Below are positions 9,271 to 17,501 of a stretch of 33,635 nt of DNA, in pieces. This stretch comes from Anaerolineae bacterium (lineage in GTDB: Bacteria > Chloroflexota > Anaerolineae > UBA3071). The stretch's first letter is position 1, and each line of letters opens with the position of its first letter. Under the pieces are notes generated by a model. The model was not told where the DNA came from. It made no database searches and saw only the letters and a list, made by a program, of their open reading frames with translations. The stretch is from assembly GCA_029907105.1 (NCBI GenBank), contig JARYMM010000039.1, forward strand, positions 1-33,635, given 5' to 3'. The translations under genes and the position numbers were made by a program.

Positions 9271-10914
9271 TCAAAAGCCGCCCCCGGGCGCCCAGTAGCT
9301 GATCTTCAATCGAGGGCGAAGGTCGCTGCGTCTGAACTCGGAAGAGTAAAAGATATATTCCACCTTGGGTATGGCGCTCCCTTTGAGGATCACGCCGTGG
9401 TTGGAGGCCGGGTCGGCCAGCCAGCGCCGGGCCGGCCAGGTGACGTCCCAGCCGTACCACACGCCGGTCTCCGACAGTTCCTGCTCATCCTCGGACGTCA
9501 GGTAGCGATCGCCGGCTCCGTTGCACCCTGCCACCTCCCAGGGCACCCCTTCTGCCGCCTGCAGCCAGGTCGTGCTGCTCACGGCCCAGGAGCGCACCAC
9601 GTTGTACGCGCTGACAGTGATGGGGTTGGCGTTGCTTCTGTCTACCACGTGCAGCTCCAGTGTGGCCCGGACGATGTACGCCTCTCGCGGCAAGAGCGAC
9701 AGGTCGAAACGCAGCAAGGGGGCCTTGACGTCGTAAGAACGCACTTCCAGAAACTCGTCGGCGGCGTAGTTGGCCGTGGCTTCCCAACTGTTCAGGTAGG
9801 TATCCTGCACGCCGAGATAGCCCTCGTTCCCCTGTTGCAGCACCAGGGTCGTCAACGGCGGGGTAGCTGTGGGATAGGCGCGCAAAGTCAGGGGGATTCT
9901 CTGCACCCAGATGAAGGGGTTTGTGGTTGGCGTAGGGGTGGGGGTTATCGTTGGCGTAGGGGTGGCCGTGGGCGTGGGGGTAGCTGTTGGCGTCGGCGTT
10001 GGCGTGGCTGTTGGCGTGGCCGTCGCCTGGGGATCCAGTGGGCAGTCCACCCGTAAGGTGTAGGGACCCGCATTTTGCGGATAGCTGCCGTCCATGCCGC
10101 CATCCACCACCACGTAGTACTGTCCGGCCGTCGGCACGTGGACCTGCACGAACGTGTCACCTGCCGCCAGGCAGGCATTGGGGTTGGGCCCCTGCAGCAG
10201 GAAGATATCCAGATCGGCCTGGGGTGGATAGTCGAAGGTCAGACGGGCCGTGACCTCCTGTGGCTGGGTGAGATGCAAGAGGAAGACCTGCTCCGGCCCG
10301 CTTTCGCGCCAGGAAGGGCGGCAGCTATAGCGCTCGACATAGGCGATACCCTGGCGCGTGTCGCCAGCATACGTGCTGCCACAGGCCAGGGCGATGGGCT
10401 GCATGGGGCCCCAGGCGGGCGTGGGCGTCGCCGTCGGAGGGAGACGGTCGCCGAAATTGATGGTACGCGTCACCCCCTCCCGCACCCTCACCGTGAACTG
10501 GTCGGAGGTGGTGGAGATGTAGCCCGGCGGATTGGTCTCCGTCAGCTCGTAGTAGGTGGGGGCCAGGTTGGCGAAAAGATACAGGCCGTCGCTGCCCGTC
10601 GTGCGCGTGAGCAGCAGGGGCCCTTCCACCTCCCTCAGGGTGAGCCCGGCTCCTGCCAGTGGGGGCTCCCCGGCATCAATCTGGCCATCGCCGTCCTGGT
10701 CGTTCCACACCAGGCCCTGGATGGCTCCGGTCTCCGTGAGCACATGCGCTGAGGCGGACAAGGTGTGCGGCCCGGTCGCCTCCGGCAGGGGAGGGGGAAC
10801 CTCCAGGGCTCGTGTCGTCCCCCGTTCTGCCAACGCGCTGGCAAGCGACATGAGCAGCAGAACGGCCAATGTGCCCATGATCGCGGGCAGCGCTATCCGT
10901 CGGCTGGCGAACAT
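9271..10914 (-). CDS. Secreted SdrD_B + PPC-like + DNRLRE protein
   Basis: 547 residues with a signal peptide at ~1-30 (LPAIMGTLAVLLLMSLASALA). An SdrD_B or Cna-B-like domain (~65-155) starts IQGLVWNDQDGDGQIDAGE. Next is a domain resembling the bacterial pre-peptidase C-terminal (PPC) fold (~170-290, with DLDIFLLQG and GQYYVVVDGG). A Thr-Pro linker (~297-328) leads to FIWVQRIPLTLRAYP, which resembles the aromatic-x-PL tail that ends proteins B, C and D but is internal here. A DNRLRE domain (~360-545, core LLRFDLSLLP) closes the protein. It lacks the GH-like domain, so it is probably a purely structural or adhesive surface protein. A GAGAGG lies just upstream of the ATG. The function beyond cell-surface binding is unknown. 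Confidence 0.87.
   Translation of the reverse strand: MFASRRIALPAIMGTLAVLLLMSLASALAERGTTRALEVPPPLPEATGPHTLSASAHVLTETGAIQGLVWNDQDGDGQIDAGEPPLAGAGLTLREVEGPLLLTRTTGSDGLYLFANLAPTYYELTETNPPGYISTTSDQFTVRVREGVTRTINFGDRLPPTATPTPAWGPMQPIALACGSTYAGDTRQGIAYVERYSCRPSWRESGPEQVFLLHLTQPQEVTARLTFDYPPQADLDIFLLQGPNPNACLAAGDTFVQVHVPTAGQYYVVVDGGMDGSYPQNAGPYTLRVDCPLDPQATATPTATPTPTPTATPTPTATPTPTITPTPTPTTNPFIWVQRIPLTLRAYPTATPPLTTLVLQQGNEGYLGVQDTYLNSWEATANYAADEFLEVRSYDVKAPLLRFDLSLLPREAYIVRATLELHVVDRSNANPITVSAYNVVRSWAVSSTTWLQAAEGVPWEVAGCNGAGDRYLTSEDEQELSETGVWYGWDVTWPARRWLADPASNHGVILKGSAIPKVEYIFYSSEFRRSDLRPRLKISYWAPGGGF
9930..10026 (-). repeat. Thr-Pro linker hexamer repeat
   Basis: 6-bp periodic ACxCCx DNA encoding the linker between the PPC-like and DNRLRE parts of the 9271-10914 protein. 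Confidence 0.7.
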
Positions 10915-10934
10915 CTGGCCTCTCTACCCCTTCC

Positions 10935-10990
10935 CCCAGGGCTCAGCAAGGCCGCGCCGCGGGCGATTGCCTCCTGGAGCCCTGGGGGAC
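10935..10990. repeat. Intergenic inverted repeat CCCCCAGGGCTC / GAGCCCTGGGGG
   Basis: 12-bp arms separated by ~30 nt, between the stop of protein C and the start of the next secreted gene. It could act as a terminator-like or leader structure; no T-run follows it. Confidence 0.6.
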
Positions 10991-11047
10991 CCCTGTGACA
11001 TTCTTTCGATCACGGCTTTTCAGCAACCGGGCAGATGAACTTATGTC

Positions 11048-13744
11048 TCAGCCGCCCTGGATGACCAGCGGCAGGTAGACCCGCATCCCCTGGGGCGTGG
11101 TTGTGCTCGTCGGCGTATGGGTGGGTGTCGCCGTAGCCGTATGTGTCGGTGTCACCGTGGGCGTGCCGGTCGGCGTGCCTGTGGGCGTCGCCGTGGGCGT
11201 GTTCGTCACTGTGGGCGTCGGCGTGCTTGTCGCTGTGACCGTGTGCGTGCCCGTGGGCGTCGGTGTCGCCGTGGCCGAACTTGTCGCCGTCGGCGTGCTG
11301 GTCGGCGTGGCTGTGGGCGTCGGTGTCGGCGAGGCCGTAGGCGTGCGCGTGGGCGTGGCCGTCGGCGTGGGCGTGCGCGTGATGGTCGGCGTAGGCGTGG
11401 CCGTCGGCGTGGGCGTGCGCGTGGTGGTCGGCGTAGGCGTGGCCGTCGGCGTGGGCGTGCGCGTGGGCGTGGCTGTGGGCGTCGGTGTCGCCGTCGCTGT
11501 GGGCGTGGCAGTAGACGTTGCGGTAGCCGTTGGCGTGGGCGTGTCCGTCGGCGGCAGCCGCCGGAGGCCGAAGTTCTGCTCTATCGGAGGGGCCCCGGCC
11601 ACGATGTTCCAGAAGGCAGGATTCCAGGTGATCGACTCATAGCCTGGCGGGTCGTTCTCGCGGATGTAGTACCAACCCGGCGTGATGTCCCGGAATTCGT
11701 AGAACCCCTCGTTGTTGGTCGTCTGTGAGGCCACCAGGGACTGGGCGGGATAGGTCAGCAACTCCACAAGCACGCCCTCCAGCCGCGGTTCATTGGCTTC
11801 GGGAACGGCGTTCTGGTTCAGGTCTTCGAACACGACGCCATAGACGTGTCCGGTATTGGGTCGTGGCGTGGGCGTCACCGTCGGCGTGTGCGTCGGTGTA
11901 GGCGTGGCCGTCGCCGTCGGTGTGGGCACCTCGAAGACCGGCGTCCATTGGCCATTGGTCAGGTCCACGAAGTGAATCCACTCGTTGCCGTCGTTCCGGC
12001 AATCAATGTAAAAGTCGGCGCCACTGGTCAGGCGGTTGGCGAAGCGGGCGTCGGTGATGCGGAACACGGCCTGCTTGTAGGTATTGCTGCCCGTCTTCTG
12101 CACCCAGGGATTGCTAGAGCCCACAGGGGTGGCAGCCTTTTCGCCGCTCACCGCGTCGTAGTACAGGCTCCAGGTGTCAGTGGCGTTGTCCCAGTAAGTC
12201 ACGGTGATGGTCACCGCGTTGGTGCCCCCGAAGATGTAGCCGTCGTCAATGCTGAACCACATGCGGCGATTGCCGCTGGCCTGGTCCGTGCGGCGGATGA
12301 CCCACCCCTCTCGGCCGGCGGGCAGATTCGGATTGCAGGTCGGTTTGGTGAGGGGAACACCGGAATAGGTCGTGCAGTAGTTGGTCTCCACCACTGTCTG
12401 GCCGCCGGCGATTTCGTCACGCTGATAGAGCCAGAAATCATAGTTGCCATACTGCGGATACCATTCCGCCTGAGTAGGTGTATCGGGGAGCCGGGCCTGC
12501 CAGCAGGTCTGCCAGGGGGCGCGGACGTCGCGCATGGCCACCCAGACGCTGGGCGTGTTGTTCACCGTCGCTCCCAGATAGGGCCGCACCCACTGGAAGA
12601 TGGCGATGTTCCCTGCTTTGTCGGGACCATAGCCGTTGGTCTCCGGATATTTGACCGGGTCGTACTCCAGGAAGAGGCCGAAGTCGAGCCGCAGATACTG
12701 GGGGTGCTTGTCCAAAGCGTTGAGCATGGCCCAGTAGACCGATATGCCGCCATCGCAGTCTATCATGTAAGGGTAAGTTTCCCAGGCCTGAGGCACCGTC
12801 AGGCCGGTGCCTTCCTCGCCGCCAGCATCGTAGCGCAGGAGTTGATCGTACATGCCGCGGTAATTCCCGGCCGCCCCGAAGACGGCGCTCATGGTTTCCG
12901 GGTAGAGGCCATTGAGGGAAAGCCCCACCTTGTTCTGCACCGAGTAGTGGGCAATATCTGTTCGTTCATCACGTGAATAGGTGAAAGGAGCCGTCTGGTT
13001 AAAGAGCGCCTTCTTCAATTGTCCCCCTTCGGAGAAGGCGGCGACGTAATAACCGGTGATTTGCTTGAACGCGTCTCTCAGGAGCTGAGACATGGTATCT
13101 TGAGTCACACCCTCTGCAGCCAGGGCCATGGCGTCGTCCTCCTCATCCCAGCCCCTGATCTCGCCATACAGGCCCGTGCCAATAGCGATGAACTCCACGC
13201 GGGGGTCGTTGCGGTATTTGGTGCCCAGGGCCTGGATGAACCGCTGATAGGGTTGCTTGTAGGCGTCGCTCCAGTAGCGGGGGATCTTCCACCCTCCGGA
13301 GGAGGTCCACACCGCGCCCGGCGTGTCGCGCACATATTGCGGCATGGCTTTGACCCCGGCATAGGTGGCCTCCGGCCGTCGGCGGCTGTTGTAGGTCTTG
13401 ATGCCGATGCCCGCGCCCTTGCCCAGTCCTTTTTGCAGCTCCAGCCATGCATCTACCGCCGTCCAGTCGTACACCTCCTCCTGAACCTCGATTTCCGCCC
13501 AACTGAAGGTGCGCAGGCTGCCGGCCAGTCCGTAGCGGTGAGGGTCCATGCCTATATAGTCGTCGGCAGCATAGATCCCCGGCCGGGTGACGAGCGGCGT
13601 AAGCACATCGGGAGCTTGCGGTGCTGCTGCTGCACTGTTGTTAAGGGCAGGAGATTGCGTTGTGGCCGTGGCGCTGACGGCCATGGCTGCCAGCAGGAGG
13701 CCTGTCAGGCCAAACAAGCATAGCACAATCAACCATTGTCTCAT
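11048..13744 (-). CDS. Secreted multidomain protein C: GH-like, beta-sandwich, SdrD_B, long Thr-Pro stalk, LPLV tail
   Basis: 898 residues, with AGGAGG about 12 nt before the ATG. A signal peptide spans ~1-25. The GH-like domain (~50-475) has GTGLYGE (E195) and PQAWETY (E322), the same two Glu motifs found in proteins A, B and D, and VGLSLNGLYP. The beta-sandwich (~478-605) starts with the IRRTDQASGN motif. An SdrD_B-like domain (~630-720) starts with YGVVFEDLNQN. A very long Thr-Pro stalk (~730-885) ends in the tail VYLPLVIQGG. Relative to D it has lost the DNRLRE-like module and gained a longer stalk. It lies 36 bp downstream of paralogue B in the same direction, which suggests tandem duplication. 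Proposed role: cell-surface carbohydrate binding or hydrolysis (inferred from architecture). Confidence 0.88.
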   Translation of the reverse strand: MRQWLIVLCLFGLTGLLLAAMAVSATATTQSPALNNSAAAAPQAPDVLTPLVTRPGIYAADDYIGMDPHRYGLAGSLRTFSWAEIEVQEEVYDWTAVDAWLELQKGLGKGAGIGIKTYNSRRRPEATYAGVKAMPQYVRDTPGAVWTSSGGWKIPRYWSDAYKQPYQRFIQALGTKYRNDPRVEFIAIGTGLYGEIRGWDEEDDAMALAAEGVTQDTMSQLLRDAFKQITGYYVAAFSEGGQLKKALFNQTAPFTYSRDERTDIAHYSVQNKVGLSLNGLYPETMSAVFGAAGNYRGMYDQLLRYDAGGEEGTGLTVPQAWETYPYMIDCDGGISVYWAMLNALDKHPQYLRLDFGLFLEYDPVKYPETNGYGPDKAGNIAIFQWVRPYLGATVNNTPSVWVAMRDVRAPWQTCWQARLPDTPTQAEWYPQYGNYDFWLYQRDEIAGGQTVVETNYCTTYSGVPLTKPTCNPNLPAGREGWVIRRTDQASGNRRMWFSIDDGYIFGGTNAVTITVTYWDNATDTWSLYYDAVSGEKAATPVGSSNPWVQKTGSNTYKQAVFRITDARFANRLTSGADFYIDCRNDGNEWIHFVDLTNGQWTPVFEVPTPTATATPTPTHTPTVTPTPRPNTGHVYGVVFEDLNQNAVPEANEPRLEGVLVELLTYPAQSLVASQTTNNEGFYEFRDITPGWYYIRENDPPGYESITWNPAFWNIVAGAPPIEQNFGLRRLPPTDTPTPTATATSTATPTATATPTPTATPTRTPTPTATPTPTTTRTPTPTATPTPTITRTPTPTATPTRTPTASPTPTPTATPTSTPTATSSATATPTPTGTHTVTATSTPTPTVTNTPTATPTGTPTGTPTVTPTHTATATPTHTPTSTTTPQGMRVYLPLVIQGG
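11090..11550 (-). repeat. Long Thr-Pro stalk repeat with a 42-bp higher-order unit
   Basis: About 460 bp of 6-bp periodic DNA. Within it, three nearly identical 42-bp units (seven hexamers each) lie at 11349-11390, 11391-11432 and 11433-11474. This indicates recent tandem expansion of a 14-residue linker block. Confidence 0.85.
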
Positions 13745-13780
13745 AGCTACTCAAATCCTCCTGATCACCAGTGTACCAAT

Positions 13781-16429
13781 CTACCGGCTGATGAGTGGCA
13801 GATAGTAACGGTACACCACCGGTGTTGGCGTGGGTGTTTCCGTGGGTGTATGGGTGGCCGTGGCCGTCGGCGTGTCCGTGGGTGTCATTGTAGGCGTCGG
13901 CGTGGCTGTCGGTGTGGCTGTGGCTGTTGGCGTCGGCGTGGCTGTTGGCGTCCTGGTCGCCGTCGGCGTATGTGTTGGCGTGTTTGTTGGCGTGTGGGTT
14001 GGTGTCGCCGTCGGCGTATGCGTCGGAGTGCCGGTCGGCGTGGCCGTCGGCGTCGGCGTCTTCGTGGGGGTAGGCGTCTTTGTCGGTGTCGCCGTCGGAG
14101 TTGGCGTGTTCGTCGGCGTATTTGTCGGTGTCGGCGTGTTCGTCGGCGTATTCGTCGGCGTCGCCGTGTTCGTCGGCGTATTCGTCGGTGTCGCCGTGTT
14201 CGTCGGCGTATTCGTCGGCGTCGCTGTCGGTGTCGGCGTGTTCGTCGGCGGCATGCGGTAGTCGCCGAACTCCACCCAGCGTTCCTCGTTGGCAAAGACG
14301 GTGACGCCCTGCATGTTGAAGGTGCTGGACTGGTAACCCGGCGGGTCTGTTTCCTCCACCAGGTAGTTGCCGGGCTCGACGCCGCTGAACTCGAAGGTGC
14401 CATCAGCCAGCGTGGTCGTCTCCATGATGATGGCCATGGTGGGCAATGTCTTCAGCACCACGCGCACGCCCTCCAGTCCGGGCTCCCCCTCCTCTCGCAG
14501 ACCATCTCGATCCAGGTCTTCCCACACGAGGCCCCGAATCCAACCTGTGGTCGGCGTGGGCGTGGCGGTGGGGGTGGGGGTAGGGGTGGCCGTCGCCGTG
14601 GGCGTCGCTGTGGGCGTGGGCTCTGGCTGAGTGGAGATCCGCTTCACCTCCACGAGGTGGATCCAGTCGTCGCCGTCGTTATTGCAGTTGATGCGGAAAT
14701 CAGCACCGCCCGTGAGGCCGTTGGCCAGGCGGGCATCGTCAATGAGGAAAGTGGCCGTCTTGTAAGTGCCGCTGTTCGTCTTCTGCACCCAGGGGTCGCT
14801 GCTGCCCTGCGGCGTGGCGGCCTTCAGCAGCCCGCCGATGGCTTCGTACTCCAGGCTCCAGGTGTCGGAGAAGATGTCGGCGTAGGTGACGTTGATTTCC
14901 ACTGTGTTCCAGCCGCCGTTGATGTAGCCGTCGTCAATCTTCAGCCACATGTAGGGATTGCCGGTGGCCTGGTCCGTGCGGCGGATCGCCCAGCCGTATT
15001 GGCTGAGCACCCACTCCTCGTGGGTCGTGAAGTTGCATCGGCCGGTTGTGTAGTTGCACTTCCCCCAATTGGGCGCTGGCAGGTTGGGATTGTAAGGCGT
15101 GGTGTTGTCGCCCACGTACTCCAGGGGAACGCCATAGCGATCATAACGGGTATTGGTCTCGGCAACCGTTTTGCCCCCGGCGATGTTATCGTCCTGGTCG
15201 AGCCAGAAGCTGAAATTGCCCTGTTCCAGGCCCGTCTCATAGACGGTGGAGCTGGCGTTCTGCCAGCAGGTGCGGTAAGGCCAGCGCGGGGCGCGCATGG
15301 CCACCCACACGCCGGGCGTGTTGTGCACAGTGACGCCCAGGTAGGGCGAGAAGCGATTGAAAATGAGCAGATTCTCCGTGCGGTCGGGGCCTTTGCTGCC
15401 ATCCGGTTTCACTTCAAAGAAAAGGTCCTTCTGGAAGCGCATGTAGTCGGCATGCTTGTCCAGACCGCTGATCATCCCCCAGTACACCTCCAGGGGGTCG
15501 CAGAGCATGTAGTTATAGCTTTCCCAGGCGATGGGCACCTGATCCCAGAAGGCCAGGATGCCATCGTACATGCCACAGCTGGGACAACTGCCGCCTGTGA
15601 TCACCGCCCCGGACTGCTGGGGATAGAGGCCGTTGACCGACAGGCCGATACCCCTTTGCGCCGAGTACCAACTGATCTCCCGCCGCTCCCTGGCGTTGAA
15701 CGTGTAGGGGGCCACCTGTTGCAAGAGGGGCGTGGCCAGTTTCCCATCCCCATCCGGATCGAACCATTTGATCCAGATATTGGTCATGTCCTGCACGGCC
15801 TTTATCCACTTGTCGCTGGTGAGCCCTGCCGCGGCCATGGCGGCATCGTCCTCATCGTTACAGGCCCAGGCCTCGCCGTACATGCCGGTGCCGATGGCGA
15901 TGAACTCGATACGGGGGTCGCCGCGAAACTTCACAGCGATTTTAGACACCAGCTCATTGTAATAATTCAGATACTGGGTGCTCCAGTACTTGGGTATCAG
16001 CCAGCCGCCGCCCACGTCCACGACGGCGTTGGGGTCGTTTTTGACATAGGCGGGCACGACAATCCCCCCGCCCGTTCGGCCGTTGTAAGGGCTGATGCCA
16101 AAAGCCGCCTTGAGGCCCTGCGCGGCGCGGCTGGCCAGAAATCTTTCTATCCTGCTCGTGTACAGGGAGTGACTGGAATCGCCGGACTGGATGTAGTCCC
16201 AGTTGAAAACGACCAACTCCCCCACGTGTCCGTAGCGTGCTGGGTCCTCAGGGTAGTAGTCCGTAAAGGCCATGTACATGCCTGGCGTCGTGGCCGGCGG
16301 CGTCACGACCAGAGCCGGAGCGGCCTGCGACGCGGTGGGTGGTGCGGCGGTGGTCGCTGTCGCGCTCAGCAGCGAAAGCAGCACCATCGTGATCAGTGTA
16401 ACTAGCAGTTTGCGGTGCCGTGTCCTCAT
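13781..16429 (-). CDS. Secreted multidomain protein B: GH-like, beta-sandwich, SdrD_B, long Thr-Pro stalk, LPL tail
   Basis: 882 residues, with a strong GTAGGAGG ribosome-binding site upstream of the ATG. A signal peptide covers ~1-29. The GH-like domain (~45-475) carries GTGMYGE (E186) and PIAWESY (E303) and the motif [10 protein letters not shown]. The beta-sandwich (~476-598) opens with [14 protein letters not shown] and ends [13 protein letters not shown] short linker leads to an SdrD_B-like domain (~627-722, [13 protein letters not shown]). A Thr-Pro/Thr-Asn stalk (~722-870) ends in the tail [10 protein letters not shown]. The barrel has several Cys (for example SCPSC near 281-285), consistent with an oxidised extracellular protein. 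It directly follows the methyltransferase and GT4 genes. The domain does not match a CAZy family I can name with confidence. Confidence 0.88.
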   Translation of the reverse strand: MRTRHRKLLVTLITMVLLSLLSATATTAAPPTASQAAPALVVTPPATTPGMYMAFTDYYPEDPARYGHVGELVVFNWDYIQSGDSSHSLYTSRIERFLASRAAQGLKAAFGISPYNGRTGGGIVVPAYVKNDPNAVVDVGGGWLIPKYWSTQYLNYYNELVSKIAVKFRGDPRIEFIAIGTGMYGEAWACNDEDDAAMAAAGLTSDKWIKAVQDMTNIWIKWFDPDGDGKLATPLLQQVAPYTFNARERREISWYSAQRGIGLSVNGLYPQQSGAVITGGSCPSCGMYDGILAFWDQVPIAWESYNYMLCDPLEVYWGMISGLDKHADYMRFQKDLFFEVKPDGSKGPDRTENLLIFNRFSPYLGVTVHNTPGVWVAMRAPRWPYRTCWQNASSTVYETGLEQGNFSFWLDQDDNIAGGKTVAETNTRYDRYGVPLEYVGDNTTPYNPNLPAPNWGKCNYTTGRCNFTTHEEWVLSQYGWAIRRTDQATGNPYMWLKIDDGYINGGWNTVEINVTYADIFSDTWSLEYEAIGGLLKAATPQGSSDPWVQKTNSGTYKTATFLIDDARLANGLTGGADFRINCNNDGDDWIHLVEVKRISTQPEPTPTATPTATATPTPTPTATPTPTTGWIRGLVWEDLDRDGLREEGEPGLEGVRVVLKTLPTMAIIMETTTLADGTFEFSGVEPGNYLVEETDPPGYQSSTFNMQGVTVFANEERWVEFGDYRMPPTNTPTPTATPTNTPTNTATPTNTPTNTATPTNTPTNTPTPTNTPTNTPTPTATPTKTPTPTKTPTPTATPTGTPTHTPTATPTHTPTNTPTHTPTATRTPTATPTPTATATPTATPTPTMTPTDTPTATATHTPTETPTPTPVVYRYYLPLISR
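13815..14255 (-). repeat. Thr-Pro/Thr-Asn stalk repeat with a 30-bp unit x4
   Basis: 6-bp periodic stalk DNA. Four successive 30-bp units, each starting TGTTCGTCGGCG on the plus strand, lie at 14107-14136, 14137-14166, 14167-14196 and 14197-14226. They encode a 10-residue block rich in Thr-Asn-Thr-Pro, unlike the Thr-Pro-Thr-Ala stalks of the paralogues. Confidence 0.85.
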
Positions 16430-16437
16430 GATTTTCT

Positions 16438-16446
16438 GTTCCTCCT
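16438..16446 (-). promoter_or_regulatory. Strong ribosome-binding site for protein B
   Basis: GTAGGAGG on the minus strand, about 10 nt before the ATG at 16429. Confidence 0.6.
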
Positions 16447-16450
16447 ACAA

Positions 16451-16509
16451 AAGCTCAAAGTCCACCGCTGCCGTGGTGAAAGGTTTAGGATTTTTGAGCT
16501 TTGGATTCG
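16451..16509. repeat. Heptad repeats in two opposed blocks (AAGCTCA.. / ..GAGCTTT)
   Basis: AAGCTCA AAGTCCA and, after a spacer, GGTTTAG GATTTTT GAGCTTT GGATTCG. The right block enters the 3' end of the methyltransferase gene and encodes its last residues (KAQKS). Same unit family as at 4069, 26151 and 30282. Confidence 0.75.
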
Positions 16510-17501
16510 GTTTTTCGCTTCTGCAAGCAGACGGTCAGATACGGCAGCACAGCACAGGCGGGAATGCCCAGCGGCTTCAGCCATAATCGCTCCACCGTCC
16601 CTAAAGCGGTGCGCAGCAACACCTTGGCTGCCCGTCTGGCTTTCCCTTCCCCTGGCTGGGCCAGGGAGAAGTGGAAATAAGCCTCGACATCGCCTCCCCG
16701 CAGGCGGTTCCATTCGATCAACTCCGGACCCCGCAGGGGGCGGACGATTTCCCCGTAGCTGGCCCCGCGTATGCCGGCTACCAGCAGGTCTTCGATACTG
16801 TCAGCGGCGGTCACCCGCGGGCTGCGGCGGATGGCATAGCGACGGGCCAGCGGCAAAGGCATGTACGGCACCCACCACAGGCCCGTCGTATGGCCATCCC
16901 TGGGCCAGAACCGGTTGGGCGTCTCGCGGATGAACAGGTGGCCACCCGGCCGCAGCAGTCGCCACCATTCCCGCAGGTGCGCGGCCCGCGCCGGCGGCAG
17001 GATATGCTCCAGCAGCGCATTGGCCAGCACGATGTCGAAGCTGCCATCGGCCCGTGGCACGTGGGGCGGGTCCTCGAGGTGCACAAAAGTCACCCGATCG
17101 GCGCAGCCCTCCTCCACCGCCCGCTGCCTCGCCACGTCCACGCACCCGGCCACCACGTCCACCCCGCAGACGTGAGCTGCGCCGTGGCGGGCCAGCAGTA
17201 TGCTCGAAGCCCCCGCTCCCGAGCCGCAATCCAGCACTTCCGCTCCGGCCACGGCGACCCCGAAGTGGTCAAACATGAACACCAGGGGCCGCTCGATGTA
17301 GTCGGGGTTGTCCAGCCGTTGGATCTCGTCCCACAGATGCCCACCCTTGAGTTGGGCCAGCTTTTCCAGCAACTCCTGGCTGTACCGGCTGTCGAACTCG
17401 CTCAGCTCTCGCCGTTGCCCCAGGACGTAGTGGGGGCCGCTGATGCGCACATGGCGATAGTCGCCACAATCTTCTATGGCAATGGCAACCGGTGTGTCCA
17501 T
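16485..17501 (-). CDS. Class I SAM-dependent methyltransferase
   Basis: 338 residues. Motif I is VLDCGSGAGASSILLA (~89-104), with the acidic residue at the end of beta2 in VCGVDVVAG. The post-I segment VTFVHLEDPP and the motif FDIVLANALLEHI agree with a Rossmann methyltransferase. A ~50-residue N-terminal extension and a C-terminal part with a hydrophobic patch (PLGIPACAVLPYLTVCLQ) are less common and could contact the membrane or a lipid-linked sugar. The ATG shares one base with the TGA of the GT4 gene (TGATG), so the two are translationally coupled. That pairing suggests methylation of the glycan built by the glycosyltransferase (inference). The last residues are encoded by heptad repeat DNA. 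Confidence 0.9.
   Translation of the reverse strand: MDTPVAIAIEDCGDYRHVRISGPHYVLGQRRELSEFDSRYSQELLEKLAQLKGGHLWDEIQRLDNPDYIERPLVFMFDHFGVAVAGAEVLDCGSGAGASSILLARHGAAHVCGVDVVAGCVDVARQRAVEEGCADRVTFVHLEDPPHVPRADGSFDIVLANALLEHILPPARAAHLREWWRLLRPGGHLFIRETPNRFWPRDGHTTGLWWVPYMPLPLARRYAIRRSPRVTAADSIEDLLVAGIRGASYGEIVRPLRGPELIEWNRLRGGDVEAYFHFSLAQPGEGKARRAAKVLLRTALGTVERLWLKPLGIPACAVLPYLTVCLQKRKTESKAQKS

Noticed and set aside
9226..10056. Plus-strand gene opposite the SdrD_B/DNRLRE protein
   Set aside because: It has no domain or convincing ribosome-binding site, and the minus frame is clearly coding.
11090..11550. CRISPR-like regular repeats
   Set aside because: The period is 6 bp with 42-bp higher order, lies inside a coding frame, and has no unique spacers.
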